Shown piece after piece: positions 34,481 through 47,900 of a stretch of DNA of 64,000 nt. The translations under genes and the position numbers were made by a program. Positions within the stretch are counted from its first letter, which is position 1. Every line of letters starts with the position of its first letter. Below the pieces are notes generated by a model. The model was not told where the DNA came from and ran no database searches. It was given only the letters and a program-made list of their open reading frames with translations. This DNA comes from Sphagnum magellanicum (taxonomy: Eukaryota > Streptophyta > Sphagnopsida > Sphagnales > Sphagnaceae), in contig CM038919.1 of assembly GCA_021904315.1 (NCBI GenBank), forward strand, positions 5,208,001-5,272,000, written 5' to 3'.

Positions 34481-34815
34481 TTAGCCTAAACCTAGGTAAA
34501 ATAATATATATGTAGGTAGGTATAAATATGTAGTCTAATTACCTTACCCTACTCTATAACCTACCTACCTACCTACATAGCCTAATTACTACCTATTTAA
34601 CATAGGTTATGTAGGTAGGTTATATTTACTTATTATTTATTTTACCTACCTACCTAGATTACCTACTTAGATAGGTAGGTAATAAAGTTAAATAGATACA
34701 TAGGTATGTAGGTAAGGAGCCTATGCCAAATAAATAAGTAAGCTAGGTAAGTAGATTAGGTAGGTTAGGTAAGTTGTTAAGCTAGGTAAGTAGGTAAGTT
34801 GCCTACCTACCTATT
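34480..34815. repeat. Strand-switching AGGT/ACCT tetranucleotide array
   Basis: Runs of (taggtagg) alternate with runs of (cctacctac) in the opposite sense over about 330 bp, separated by short AT-rich stretches. Because neighbouring blocks are reverse complements, single strands could fold into several alternative hairpins. Related sequence occurs at 36960-37095 and 62690-62910. Confidence 0.85.
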
Positions 34816-37800
34816 ATTGACCCCCAACTTACCTTTATATCCCTAGATATATACATTTACACAATATATTTTTAATATATCCCTAGTAAACCTTTATATA
34901 CATTTAAGGACTTTAAGTCCATGCCATCATTGTGACCAATATTTGGTTATATTTGTAACAAATGTGATATGCAATAGGCTAGGTGGATAAAAAATCACTC
35001 ATAATTTATTTGCTTGGTCCAAGGATTACTTCAAATTAATTGCATCTCAAGTTATAAATATATTGACCAACTGAAAAAATGACTATAATCATGTAGTTTT
35101 AATAATTATTACAAGACATTTTACACGTCACATATGATTACATGATTAGGTTTCAGCATTAGTAATAAAATGATCAAATCATGAATATCATGTTTTGGTC
35201 TAGTGAAAGTTGGGCTATGTTGTGTAAATTATGGAGTACAAAAAGCAAAAACTTCATAACATGGGCAAACCTAGCCAAATGTGAAATTCATCTAGTTGAG
35301 AATAATGAGAATGTCATTTGGCATTAGACAGTGGATAATGTACCCATAATGTATGGAAAAATGTTAAAGGAACCCATTCAAGAAACAAATTGTGATGAGT
35401 GGTTGGGCACATATGATAATCTAATTACATGTTTAGTTGCAATCTTCTACACCCCTAAGCACTTTAGGCCTAATATAAATGACCCTAGTTCCAAATATGG
35501 TGATACTTAGAATGACACCCTTGTATATGATGTCAAATCATGCTTACACTATTTTAGCCAATAAAAGGTCAAAGGGAATGTTTTAAGGAGAATAAAAATT
35601 TGCATTAAATTTGGCTTTCAGGGAATGACATTTAAAATGTTTCATGAAGCTTTGGACAACCTAAATTTTGATCTTGAGTTTTTAGCAATGGAATGGAAAG
35701 GAAACATTCATGAGATACAATGGAAGACAAAGGGGTGAAAGCACATTAGGATGGACCAAAATGGGTAGTTCAAAGTCCATTTTAAAAATCCAAATCTATT
35801 GATTTTTTAATGAAAACATCTAAATGATGATGTTGAATTTTTTTTTTTTTTTTCATTTCCTAGTTCATACCACCCTAATGTAAACCTTTGTTAAACACCT
35901 TTATATGGCTTTTTAAAAAATCAATTTAAATATTTAAATGGATTTTACAATTTTAAAGATTTCATTTAATTGAATTTTAAAACAAATGAAAGACTTTTTC
36001 TTACTTGATTTTTTCATCTTATGTGTTATGATATTTCAATGTGAGGTGGAAAAAAGTTGTAGGCATGTTCATCAACTCCACTAAAAATAAAAGAATTATA
36101 ACAATAATATTTTAGACTATGACATTATATGTATCCTACATTGCAAAGTCCACCTTTAATTAAATATTGATGTTTTTAATGTAATATTTTAAGATTTTGG
36201 GCAATTGAAACATAAGTTGAATTTTTTTCATTTTTTTAAAATTAAATTTCTCGAATGTGTTTGAGTTGGATACAACAAGACTTGATTAATCTTTGTAAAA
36301 TTACCACTATGACTTCCACAAAAATCCATTGTAATGTGTTTTTTACCAAAGGGAGGGAATTAACTCGATGCAAAAACTCTTGTACAACATGCTTGGAAAA
36401 TGGAACTAGGTCCTCCCATTGGGCTTCTAGCTAAAATGGAAAGAAATTTGGATGAAATGGAAAGCCAATAGAAACTTTAGTTTCATTTGGTCATTGTGGC
36501 ATAATTGATCATTGTCAACATTTGGAAAGTTCAAGTGAAACAAAACATATGAGTTGCATGTCCCTCTTATGACTCCATGACCTCTAATTGAATCAACCAC
36601 ACATTGATTTTGGTAATGCAACTACAATGTCCAACATGATTATGGAAGCAACTAAGAATGTCTTAACAACCAATAGTCAACCTAATGACTCATGACACTA
36701 ATTTCAATAAAATTACATTTATTGATTGGTCATGAAAGTTTAGGTTAATTTAGGCTAGGGTAGTAGGTAGGTTGGCTATGTTAATTTAGGGTGGCTTCAT
36801 ATAATTTGAAGCTAAATTAAATGATCTTTATAATTTTGTGTTTAATAGACTTAGTATAAAAATGTGATAATACAATGGATGAAGATTTGAACTCCAAAGT
36901 GGAAACAAAGGGTTTAGCTTTGGGTTTACATACAACTACATTAATCAATCCTAGTTCTTGTGACTTATGATACCTAGGCCATTTAACCTAGGTTAGGTAG
37001 CCTAGTTTGAGTTACCTAGCCTCGGAGGCTAAAGTTTGTTTTTAACCTAGGCCACTTAGCTTAGGTTAGGTAGCTTAAGTTAACTAGGCTATAATAGGTT
37101 GACTTTTGCTCATGTGTGATGACTCATAATTAAATATGTGTTTATAGATTTTTTACACCTACCACCCATCTATTAAGGCATCTTTTGTAACTTTTAGTTG
37201 AGTAAAATGACTAAGTCGACATGGCATGCACTTTACATGTCATACCAAGGTCAATGATGACATGGAATTTCAATATTATAAGAAAATTTTAAAAATCTTA
37301 GTAGATAGGACGATTGAGCTTTGAAACTATATGTTCTTTGTGACTAAATGGGTGAAACAACATGGGTTTAACAACTCAAAAGTCATTAGTTGCAAATGCC
37401 CTTTTAAACTAATACATAGTCATAAAAGCTAGTCATAAAACCCAAAATGTGTTATTGTGCTACCCCCAAAATTATTGTTCAAAACTCATCAAATTCACCT
37501 TTTTTTGCTTTCAACATTACCTTACTTCAAGGCCCGTTGGGCCCAAATTAACACCATTCTACCCTAACTTTGCCAAAATCAAAATACAAAAATTCAAAAT
37601 GAGTAATAAGGAGGAAACAAATAAAACATGAAGTTGGGCAATTTTTGTGTGTACATCATGTCCAATTCTTAAGGCATGGGCTATTCCAGAATAATTCCAA
37701 AACCTATCACAACCAAAAACAACAAATTGAATACACAACTTTGACAAACACAAGCCAAACTTGAAGGGAAAAATTATTTAAAAGATGCAAATAATAAGAA

Positions 37801-40290
37801 ATAAGATGTATTTAAAGCCTATTATTGTTATCCTCCAAGTCCAAAAGCCCAAGTGATGCAATTACATCTTCATTTTCATCCAATAATGTTTTTTCCATCT
37901 CCATTAATTTTCCATGGATGGCAAACCATCAACATGTTCATCTTTATCCATGGATGGAAGACCTATAACACAAGCACCATTAAGCCAATTTTTGTAAATG
38001 TTTATGAGCATATGAAGATTGTCCATGCCCAACTAATTGCATCTTAAGTTTGTGTAAATATTTATAATGTTGAAGATTCTTTTACCTCAATTTGAAACTC
38101 AACAATCCCCAACATTTGTCAAACTATAAATCCAACATAAAAAATTATTGTTCATGGGTTTTCCACATGCCTATGAGTCTTGGCATTCCTCTTTAGTGAC
38201 TCTCCACATCCTAAATGGGCCTTTCACAATTAACAAGGCCATGTCTTCATTAGTTTCCATGAAATCATACAGATTTGTGGGTTCAATAGTTTGGGATGTA
38301 AAGTTAGAGCTTTTTCATTTACTTTAGTTAGGTTCAAAAACTTGTATGCATAAACAATATGCACAAACAATGAGCAAGAACAACACTTGTCTATTGCGCT
38401 TGATTCAATAAACCTTATTCTTGCTAACATATTGGATGACCAACCCCAAACCGTTGTAAAAGGGGTCTAATGTCATTGCTAACATATTGTGCATTTTATT
38501 GGTTTGAAAAGAAATCATAAATGAAAGGAAACGGTCTGGAACTTGTACTACTTATTTTTATATGCGTTGTCATAGGACTTGAAGTTCACCATCAAAGTCT
38601 TAGGTGTCACTATAATCAAATGTCAAGAACTCTAACTACATTTGACATAAAAGCGATATGGCTACAACAAAGGCATAAGAGAAGTTAATAACCTTAGCTT
38701 TGGTTCAACACGCATTAACAAACCACAAGACTTAAAATATTCATAAAGATTTGAATTATAGCCCAAACTTGGGGATTAGCATATGGCTTTGAAATGCCAA
38801 TGATTATTGATTTCCATCTAGCAAAACAAAATGGTGTGTTTGAATTCCAAAGTTTTTTAGAACAAGATGACTTGGGAAAAAAATTGAGTTTTGACTTGAG
38901 TCTCGAGCTTCCATGGGGGCACTTTAATAGTTTTAGATGCCTTGTGCCACTCTTGCTGCCCCCTCCCACTTTTTTTGGTCCTTGTGATTTTTTTATACAA
39001 AATAGGCTTTGTTTCCTTGATGGAAATAAAAATTAGGCTAACATAAACTTTCGAATCATTTATGGCATGTTAGCAACATTTAAACATAACATGCTCCCAA
39101 CATGTCCCTACAAAAGGTATTGCTAACTCCAAACTTCACATGAAATAATAAAAATCAATGTAGTAGTCATAGTTGAAAAATGACCTCCTTTATTTTTGAC
39201 TCAAAGGTCCATTCACGGTTGGGGTACCAAAAAAGGAAAAAAAAGACTTAAGGATTTTTTAAAACTATTTTGTAGACATAACATTTACATGAAACAAACT
39301 TAAGTGATAAAAATTGAATAGTCCAATATAAAATAATTAATGTGTTAATGGTGATTTTTCACATTCGTACATAATTGTGTATGAATATTTTGGTTTAATG
39401 TTAAAAATGTAAAAAATCCCCAAAAATCCCAAAATGAGTTTCAATGGACAACCAAACATGTTTTTTGGCAAGATTATTTCCTACACGTGTGACCTGCATC
39501 TAAAGCTAAAATTTTGAACCAATTGAACATTTTTTTATTATCAAATGGTTTAAAAAATGAGTCCTTTGCCTTGTAGTCATTTCTTTCAAAATTTCAAGAC
39601 TTTGAAATTTTTGTATGATTCAGTTTTTCATCAAGTTCATCCAATGAACATGTACTTTCATAGAAAGGGGGATGTTTTTGTTGTACAAATTTTTTGAAAT
39701 CAATTGTATGATTTTATGCCTTCCCTTTTATTATTTTAAAAAAAAACTTTAAACATTTGATTCCTTTAATTTACAAGACTCAAAATGACATTTACATAGT
39801 ATCCAAATTATTTTAAAATATTTTTATCACTTTAAAAAGACATCATTTTATCTATTGCCATGCAACAATCCACTACAATTATAATAATGTAAGTTTGGAA
39901 AAAGGAAAAAAAATTATGCAAAAGAGGAAGTCATTTAATGAAAAAACTTCCATAAGACATCCAAAAGGAGGGTGTTCAAGTTGTGGCATAATTTGCACCC
40001 AAAGAAAAATTAAAAACCTTGGAAAAAAATGGAATTACAAAAGGTCAAAAAAGGTGAAGATAATGGAGATGAAAATGATGTTTTAATTGGAGTGTGATTT
40101 GGATACCTTAAATTTTTTATGGGGGAAAACAAATAAAATTTGTCAATTTTTGAAAAAAGGGGATAGAAATCAAATAAAAAAATTAAAAAGTTATATTGTA
40201 GTTGCAAATTAATTGCAAAATGACATTTATATTCACGCACCCTTAAATTTTTTGATAAACTCAATTGCGTGTTTAAAGGTGAAAATAATG
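34816..40290. other. AT-rich spacer with degenerate repeats
   Basis: No supportable gene. Degenerate AGGT-type sequence recurs at about 36960-37095 (cctaggttaggtag). ORFs do not exceed about 85 codons and show no known motif. Sequence around 35250-35760 has the look of heavily mutated coding DNA but I cannot name a family. Confidence 0.4.
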
Positions 40291-40299
40291 AAAGGATAA

Positions 40300-41110
40300 G
40301 GAGTTGGGGTACGCTCCCTAGTTCGCAACATTTTAGGGGTAGAGAGGCATGATGGAATTCTAGGATGGGGACTAGGATGAATAATAAACAAGTTAATTAT
40401 TCACATTAACTTGCACAAACCAAAAAACAACATTTTAATGCGTAGTTAGAGCACTTTTGGTGCACGAATGAACCACTAGTATACACGAATTCACAAGATT
40501 CATCACGGCCCTGATTTGGGGGAGCCACCACCTTCCCCCTTATAATATTTTTTATGCTTGGTCATGAGGCCTGCACCCGAATGTCATTTTGTCTCAGGAT
40601 TCCCAATTTGGGAGTTTCGAAATTTTCAAAATTGGGACTCCAAAGACTTTGGGGCCCATAATTTCTTGTGCAAACTTTCAATTGAGGTGAGTTTTGAAGC
40701 AAAGTTGTAGCCATCATTAAAAGATTTCCAACGATATGTAGCATGCCACTTAAACGCAAGTAAGTCATGGTGATTCTTAGCTTTTAGTGGTCGAGAGTCA
40801 AATTGACACTTTGACTCCTAGCTTTTCTTTCGGCCATAACTTGTGTTTTAAGTACTCAAATGAGTCATGCGAGCTCATTTTAGACATCTACGTTTTAAGA
40901 TATTTTTTATGGTATAAAGATCTCTTCAATCCAATGAGTTTTAACCCCTGAAATTATTTTATGAAAATTCGAAAATCCTGAGAGTGTGTGGGTTCATTCC
41001 CTCACATTCTCCTACATTCTCAGGAGTATAAAATGTGACTCCTAGGTTTCGTTTTCAACCCGCACCTTTGCAAGCCCTTACCTTGGTTACAAACCCAAGG
41101 TTAGGGTCAT
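40300..41110. mobile_element. Possible solo LTR or other retroelement promoter region
   Basis: This stretch stands out from its AT-rich surroundings by higher complexity. Near its end it has a TATA-like box (gtataaaatgtg, about 41027), preceded by a foldback of tcctgaga and tctcagga (about 40977 and 41018), and then ccttgg...ccaagg (about 41081-41100). The layout is like a U3-R region. I found no second copy, PBS or target duplication, so this stays tentative. Confidence 0.28.
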
Positions 41111-42499
41111 GACACATATGGTGGAATATACACATTGTAGATAAAGTTATAATCAACCATGTTTGACTTTGTTGGCGAGTTACATTTTAATAGCATGCGA
41201 CAACTACGTTACAACTAACTTAAATGTAGCACCCAACTAGCAAGTATTTTGTAACTAATGTACATCCATAACATATATGATCATGCCATGTGTATGCATT
41301 TTCATCACCCATTAAATATGACATTTTTAATTTGTTTACAATTGTTGTTAACAATGACTCCCATTGATACAATTAATTGTGCCATTAAATTGCCACTATA
41401 TATATATAAATCATTGGTTTTTCATTATATTGCAACTTACAACATCATATCACTTAATAAACTTGTTAGACCATAGATGAATTACAATTTTTTTTGTTTT
41501 TTCATTTTAACAACTAATATTTAGTAAACATGTAGACCAAAATAACCAAATGAGCCAAACCAATATGTGCACACATTAATCAAATCAAACAAGTCAACCA
41601 TGTGATTGAATTATGAACAATTAATATGCAATTAAATTTCAACTTGGAATTTGAAAATTGAAAATATGAAATTTGGATGGGAAACCATTAAGCAAATGAC
41701 ACATGATAATAAATTAATAGATCTCCCCCTTTTCATCAATGACCTTCATGCACATATGCTTATTGTCAAGGGACTCAAGATGAACTAGAAGGGAAAAGGT
41801 TTGTTTTTTTAAACATTTGTGCATTTTTTGATATTTTAATGATGCAATTATCATATCATGTGGCACATAACTTAATTTTTTTTTGTAGCATATACTATGA
41901 AAATCACATTTGTTGAAACCACATTACCCTACAACTAAAATTTAAAAAATAACTCATATACAATTATTGTGTAACTATCCTCTTAAAAAATAATAATAAA
42001 AAAAAAATTGTCATGTCAAAAAATCAAGTAATTATATTATAGTTGTAAGTGAGTTGAAAATGAATCTTTTATATAATAGTTTATGCACATTGTACATACA
42101 TATGTTATTATATTTATAGATAAATTAAATTAAATTTTAATATTGAATTTATTTGATTATAAATCTCAATGTTGTATAGTTTTAATTAAAAATTCAAAAA
42201 TGTACTTTCAATTTCTAATTAAAATCAACCCAATGTTTGAACTAAAAATTTGGATTGGCATTTGAATTGGAGATTTAAAGAAACTAAATATTTGGTTTAA
42301 AGAAATGAAAAAGATGTGAATATTCCATTTTCAAAGAACCCCTCCAAAATGGAACATGTTCCCCTTTTGGCAAATTGGTGGAAATATGGTTATGTTTTCC
42401 AATGTGATGTCTACTTATATAAAAGAATCGGTGTGTGTCCGTCCGTCCACGGCTATCCTATTGGCTGGAACTCAGTCCGATATCCTATTGGCCGGAAAA
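41111..42499. other. AT-rich spacer
   Basis: Strongly AT-rich, only short chance ORFs, nothing recognised. Confidence 0.5.
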
Positions 42500-42830
42500 C
42501 TCAGGGTAATGGGTATCACTCGGTGTCAGGAAAAATCACTCAGTGTGATGGGTATCACTCAGTGTCTGGTTTGTTTGTGAGGAAAACAGGGTCCCTCAGT
42601 GCAATGGGTAAACTCTTGGGTGGGTTGTGAGAACTTTCGGTGAGAGGAAAAGTCACTCAGGGTATCGGTATCACTCAGTGTAATGGGTATCACTTAGTGT
42701 CAGGGTGTCACTAAGTGTAATGGGTATCCTCTTGGGTGTGTCCGTAATGGGTATCACTCAGTGTAATGGGTATCCCTCAGTGTCAGGGTATCACTCAGTG
42801 TAATGGGTATCCTCTTGGGTGTGTCCGGGT
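42500..42830. repeat. Minisatellite based on a tcactcagtgtaatgggtatc unit, with higher order
   Basis: At least eight diverged copies of a unit of about 21 bp (actcagtgtaatgggtatc). In the last third they form a longer repeat of about 84 bp that includes 'gtgtcaggg' (42697 and 42780) and 'cctcttgggtgtgtccg' (about 42728 and 42811). A shorter relative of the second block lies near 42610. No coding role is apparent. Confidence 0.85.
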
Positions 42831-43514
42831 TTAGGGTTTTCCTTTTTCCGGGAGATTTTCCTTTTTTCTTTCGTTTGTTTTCTTTCTACCTCCTGATAAA
42901 ACTTTTCCCCTGATCATTTGGCTTGCAAAATGGGTTTACCAACTAGTCTTGTGCTAGACAAAATTCTAACAAGTCTTTATAAATGAATAATAATTGTTAA
43001 TGGACAAATTTGATTATGAATTCCAATGATGGGAAATATCAAGAAATTGGTATATGGGAGAGATTTTGCATATTCCTTCACATGGTTGTCCCTAGACAAT
43101 TCTAAATAGAATCCGTGAAATAACTATATGATTTTCAAGTCTAACTATCGCACTTCTTTCTCCTACTCACTTCTTTTTCCTACCCATTAACATGAATATG
43201 CAAAAGCAAATTAACATGTGTTTTTTCATGTCCATGATATTCATATTAATTCAAACTAAATTTAAGATTGACATAAATAATGATTAGGTGATTATTGAAA
43301 ACATATAAGAACCTAAGAAAAAGAAAGAAATATTTTATTATCACTATCAATGCATACCAAAGTAGAACCCAAGTTTGGTAGATAAAATGCTTTTCTTTAA
43401 GAATAAAAAATTACTAATAGACAAAAACCACCTTTTATACATGGTCAATGGACATAACTGACCATGAATTTTGTGCATCAAAAAAAAATTTGAAAAAAGA
43501 AATCATCAAGAAAC

Positions 43515-43787
43515 AAAATCAACCTTGAAACTTGATAGATGAACAATAATAGTGACCATGAGCTTGATGGATGAAGAAGAATGACCTAAATGGACCATGA
43601 GCTTGATGGATGAAGAATAATGGCCTATATGGACCATGAGCTTGATGGATGAAGAATAATGACATAAATTGACCATGAGCTTGATGGATGAAAAGTAATG
43701 AGGTAAATTGACCATGAGCTTGATGGATGAAAAATAAGGACGTAAATTGACCATGAGCTTGATGGATGAAGAATAGTAATCTCATCA
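43515..43787. repeat. 39-bp tandem repeat, about seven units
   Basis: The unit starting gaccatgagcttgatggatga begins at 43554, 43593, 43632, 43671, 43710 and 43749, an exact 39-bp period, with a diverged seventh unit at 43515-43553. Because 39 is divisible by three and the unit lacks stops on the minus strand in some phases, several overlapping minus-strand ORFs of 13-residue repeats arise. I regard those as by-products. Confidence 0.95.
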
Positions 43788-44938
43788 AGAATATAAAGAA
43801 AAGCCAAGAAGGCGAAGGGCTTGTTGAAATCTTACGAACACCACCACTCATCACTTTCAGTGCCTATCATCATTTTGGACACAAGATTGCATTTCACCAT
43901 GTGTGTGCCCAAATAAGGAAATAGCCACAAAACTCACACGTCCGGTTGTGGCGAGAGTCAAAAAGCAGAGGAAACCCCGAAAAAAAGAAAGCGAAAGGGA
44001 AAGAGACAGAAAAAGGGGCAGGTGAATGGTCCCAGAAAGGAAGGAAAATTCTTTCTGTTTCGGTTTTGGGGAGCCGGTCGCGGGGAAATGGAGAGCAGCT
44101 GCTAAGGGGCCGGGGGGCGACCAGCACAATGGCGGGGCACGGGGACGTGGAGCTTCCCACGGATCGAGGGGCTGCAAGACCAGCATCAGAGTGCGCGCGA
44201 GCACAGCATCAGCGGCGGCAACAGCAGCAGCAACAGAAGCAGCCCACCAGAGCGCACCACAACAGCAACAGCGTTGAATAGCTAGCCAGCCAGCCAGCCA
44301 CCAACAGCAACAAAAACCAAAACCATCAACAAACAAACAAACAAACAGCCAACCAACAACGCAGGCAAATACTTTCTCGACCTTTTTCCCCTGGCTGCCT
44401 GGCCTCAACCCCTTAACCCTAATCCCCGCCCACCCCATCTCCAGCACCTACCAACCACTGTTGCCGTCTGCCATCCAATCTACCTCCGCCCCGCCTCCAA
44501 CTCCTCTTTCTGCACCCCTTGTTTCTTTCCTTTTCCTGTGCCTGCTTTCCTGCTTCGCTTTTGAGCTCATGGAAACCGCGCTTTTGCTTCCAGCCTAGGG
44601 TTCGGTGATGCGATTGTCAGAGAAGAATTGTATTAGTGTTGTGGGGTTTGGATTGTTTGTGCTTCAAGTTTTTCTTTAGTTTTTCTTTTAAAAATTATAA
44701 AAGAGGAGTTGTTTCTGTTGTTGTTGCATCAGAAGTGTGTAACTGCTGTTGGATCTTGGATTGAAAGTTTGTTTTGAATCTGTGGCGTTTGTTTGTGTGT
44801 TGTTTTTCTTCCCCTGCTGCTTTTGTGGTTCGATGCTGCGTCGTAGATTTGTTTGCGGTAGTTTCTGCTGAGGAGATGTCTTTGCGTTGTGGAGGCGGGA
44901 GGGGTCGTTTTACGTTCTTGAACGGATTATAGCTCGAC
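43788..44938 (+). promoter_or_regulatory. Promoter and 5' UTR region of the INO80B gene
   Basis: The spacer turns GC-richer from about 43920. It contains CAG/CAA-rich sequence (44195-44280), an agcc repeat (44283-44303), acaaaca repeats (about 44325-44350) and a pyrimidine-rich block (44380-44560) typical of plant leaders. The transcription start is probably in or after this block. A minus-strand ORF of 196 codons across 43857-44447 is low-complexity and is not taken as a gene. Confidence 0.45.
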
Positions 44939-47900
44939 ATGGATAGGCAGCAGGAAAGTGTAGATTTAGAGTCGGCTAGAGGGGGCGTGAGGCGTCCGCG
45001 ATCAGAGGCGGCTCGGAGGCCACGGCCTCAGTCACGCTTCCTGTCCGCGCTCACTGATTCACAACCTTCTGCCTCACATCCCTTGGATGGTTCTTACAGG
45101 GAGGTGATAGACGAGGAGACTGCCGATGCCGAGGCACAGGAAAAGAGCGCAAACGACAGGACAAGAGAGTCCGACGCAGACGTAAGCTTCTCTCGTTGTA
45201 TTTCATTTTTTTCAGATTTGCCTCAGAAGCGCTTGGTTTGAAGTCTGTTTGCCAATATGCAAAACCTCTGATCCTGAGCCCCTCTGAGAACAGGTGGTAG
45301 ATTTGGTTCTTTAGGTTCTTGATTCGCTGATTTGGATTTGGCAAAGCACAATAGCCGGTGCTCCCATTTGATGAAGAAAAACTCAGGAACCTGTTTTGGC
45401 CAAGTTACTGAAAGCATGATGTGTCTAGTGTTCCAACCTACAATGGTCATGAGCCTTGTAAAGACAAGATTTAATGAAATTGCTCTTGAAGAAGGCAAAT
45501 CTGTAAACTAAACTGTCAAGCTTGCTATAATAGACTTCTCTCTTCAATTAATTATTGGTTGCAAACTATGCACGATGGTGCCGATGTTTAGTTGTGTTTT
45601 GGAGCATGATAGCCAGCCTTGCAAATTGATTGATCATTACTGTGTGGAAGGAGAACAAAGGTGGTATTATTTGTTCCATTTTCATTACCAATGTAGGCAA
45701 ACCACAGCAGAAGCACTCAGAATCCTGTGGGGAGTTGGTACTGTTTGTTGTGCTGATCTTGTACACTTTCTTTGATTGGGCCATGGGTTATGATCACTTT
45801 TTTTTGGGGGTGTGGGGAATTTTCTTGTATGTGCAGGTGATGGGGGTAGATGTGGGTGTTGTTCACAGAGAGGTTCTGTCTGGGAAAACAGAAGATGGGA
45901 AGGACATTAGGTTATATTCAAGAAATGGTGGCAAAGACCACAAGCAACAGGATGGATTGCAGAGCTCTAGATATGAAGGAAGAGGAGATAGAGATGAGTA
46001 TAAAGCAGGCAGAAATGAAGGGCAAGTGAGGACAAATGATGGAAGGTCCAGTCGAGATGAAGTACGAGGTGGAGGGAGTCATGATGGGAAGGGGGGGCAG
46101 TATGAGGGAAGAGCAGGCAGATATGAAGGGAGGTTTTCTTTAAAGGGAGATGTACACAAAGGTAGTCGATTCTCAGAGCGAGAGGAGAGTGAAACAGAGA
46201 GAAGGAACAATAGTAATGGTGAGGGCCGCCATGAGGACAGGGGTGATTGGAGAAATGGCAGTGGGAGGCATGGTGCTAGCAAGCCAGAGTTTGAGAGGAT
46301 GAAGCGTCCTGAGAAGAGCATGAAGGAAATTGTTGAGAGGGAGAAACATCTGAAGGAAAATAGTGAAAAATTCAAACAGCAGAGAATGCATGGCAGTGAG
46401 AGAGATAAGTCAGGTTGGTCAAAAGAACTTGATGACAGAGGAAGGGATGCAGGGAAAGAGAGGGGAGATAGGGATAGGAGCCAAACAGTGCAGAATGCTT
46501 CAAGGGAGGTCCAGGTTGGAAGTGGGATGAAACCAAAATCTGCAGAAAAGTTTATTCTTGAACAAAAAAGGTTTGTTCCCACTAAGCTGAAGGTGAAGGT
46601 TGGGGGTATCACCCATACTCTGGTTTCAGACTCTATGAAGAAGAAGCCTGTCCCATCAACTCTGGAGATTCAAGTACCACTTATGGGACCTGAGCCTGAT
46701 GATGCAGAGAAAAACAAGAAGCGGCGGCATCGGCTAATTCTTCAGGTTAGCTCTTATTGACAGCTTTTTTTGGTGAGGATCTGCTTTCATATAGCTACCT
46801 CAATACAATGCTTAAGGTGCATGATTCACCCTATTGAGTTTATAGTGTGTTTCAACCTCTCTGACAATGCTTTCTTATATGAATTATTTCATGGAGTTGT
46901 TGCTCATCTTTGGTTGATAGAATGCTGGTGACCTGTGCATTATAACAAATTCACTTTTATAAGGTTCTTATTCACAGCTCCTACTGGATGGTGACTTCTG
47001 TTGCAGGATTCTGATGAGGAAGATGAGATGACAGAGCCAAACCTTGATTATCCCCCTCCAAAAGCCCATAAGGACACTGATAGGACCCATAGCCCAAGCT
47101 TCAGACCTCAACCTGAAATGAGGGAAGGATGGGGTGATCATTCTAGCCCTTCTGTGAGATTGATAGGGCAATCCAAGGCAAAACCATTGTTTGAGCCAAA
47201 GGTGGTATCAGAAGCACCTTCACCAGTGGTTCGGAAAAGCTCTCGCATTCCGAAGAGACGTGTGCTAGATGGTGATGAAGAGGAATCCGAAGATGCTAAT
47301 CGAACCCAGAGACAGCTGTCGCATGGCAGAGGTGAGCTATTTGTGATTTTCATTCCATTGGGCTGTGAACAGACCTAATTGCAAAACAGAAGTTTCAGGG
47401 CTTTTGGCTGGTCATGGCATCTCAAATGTTTGGTCTATAGCTTGTATAGTGTATTTTGGAGCCAATTCTTATGGCACCCTGGTAGTGAGCCACCTATGTA
47501 CAGTAAGTAACTCTTTATTGCTCAAAACAATTCTCTTTTCCTTCTATCTCTGTACTTTTGATTTATCTGTGCTGAATGGATCTGCTGCACAAGGTCACTC
47601 AGAATTTCACAATTCTTGCACATTCTTGTATCCTGTAGGTGTCCAAAGAGTGGAAGAGGATATTGAGGAAGATGAAGGGCAACAGCCACAGGAAGAAGAT
47701 TCAGAGGATGAAGACTTGATTGTGAAGGCACCTGGTGTCATTTCAGATGAAGAGGATCTGGAAGATTTGGAGGAAGAAGATGATGAAGAAGTTGCTGGGA
47801 GAGCAAAGAGAGCAAAAGTGCAACAGCTTCATGGTAGTGGTAGTAAGGGGAAGCCCAGTACTGGGGCAGCGCTCATGGCTCGACAGCGCTCAATGCAATC

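Noticed and set aside
35250-35760. Sequence with a coding-like feel, possibly further LINE sequence
   Set aside because: I could not align it to any specific RT or endonuclease motif; evidence is too thin to annotate.
43515-43787. CRISPR-like array of regular repeats
   Set aside because: The units are head-to-tail with no unique spacers, and the DNA is eukaryotic.
43506-43854. Three overlapping minus-strand ORFs of 13-residue repeats
   Set aside because: All arise from a 39-bp tandem repeat whose period is a multiple of three. There is no start context, no spliced neighbours and no known family.
43857-44447. 196-codon minus-strand frame
   Set aside because: Low-complexity translation of CT-rich and CAG-rich promoter DNA of INO80B; no family motif.
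46079-46612. 177-codon minus-strand frame
   Set aside because: Antisense shadow of the purine-rich INO80B exon 2.
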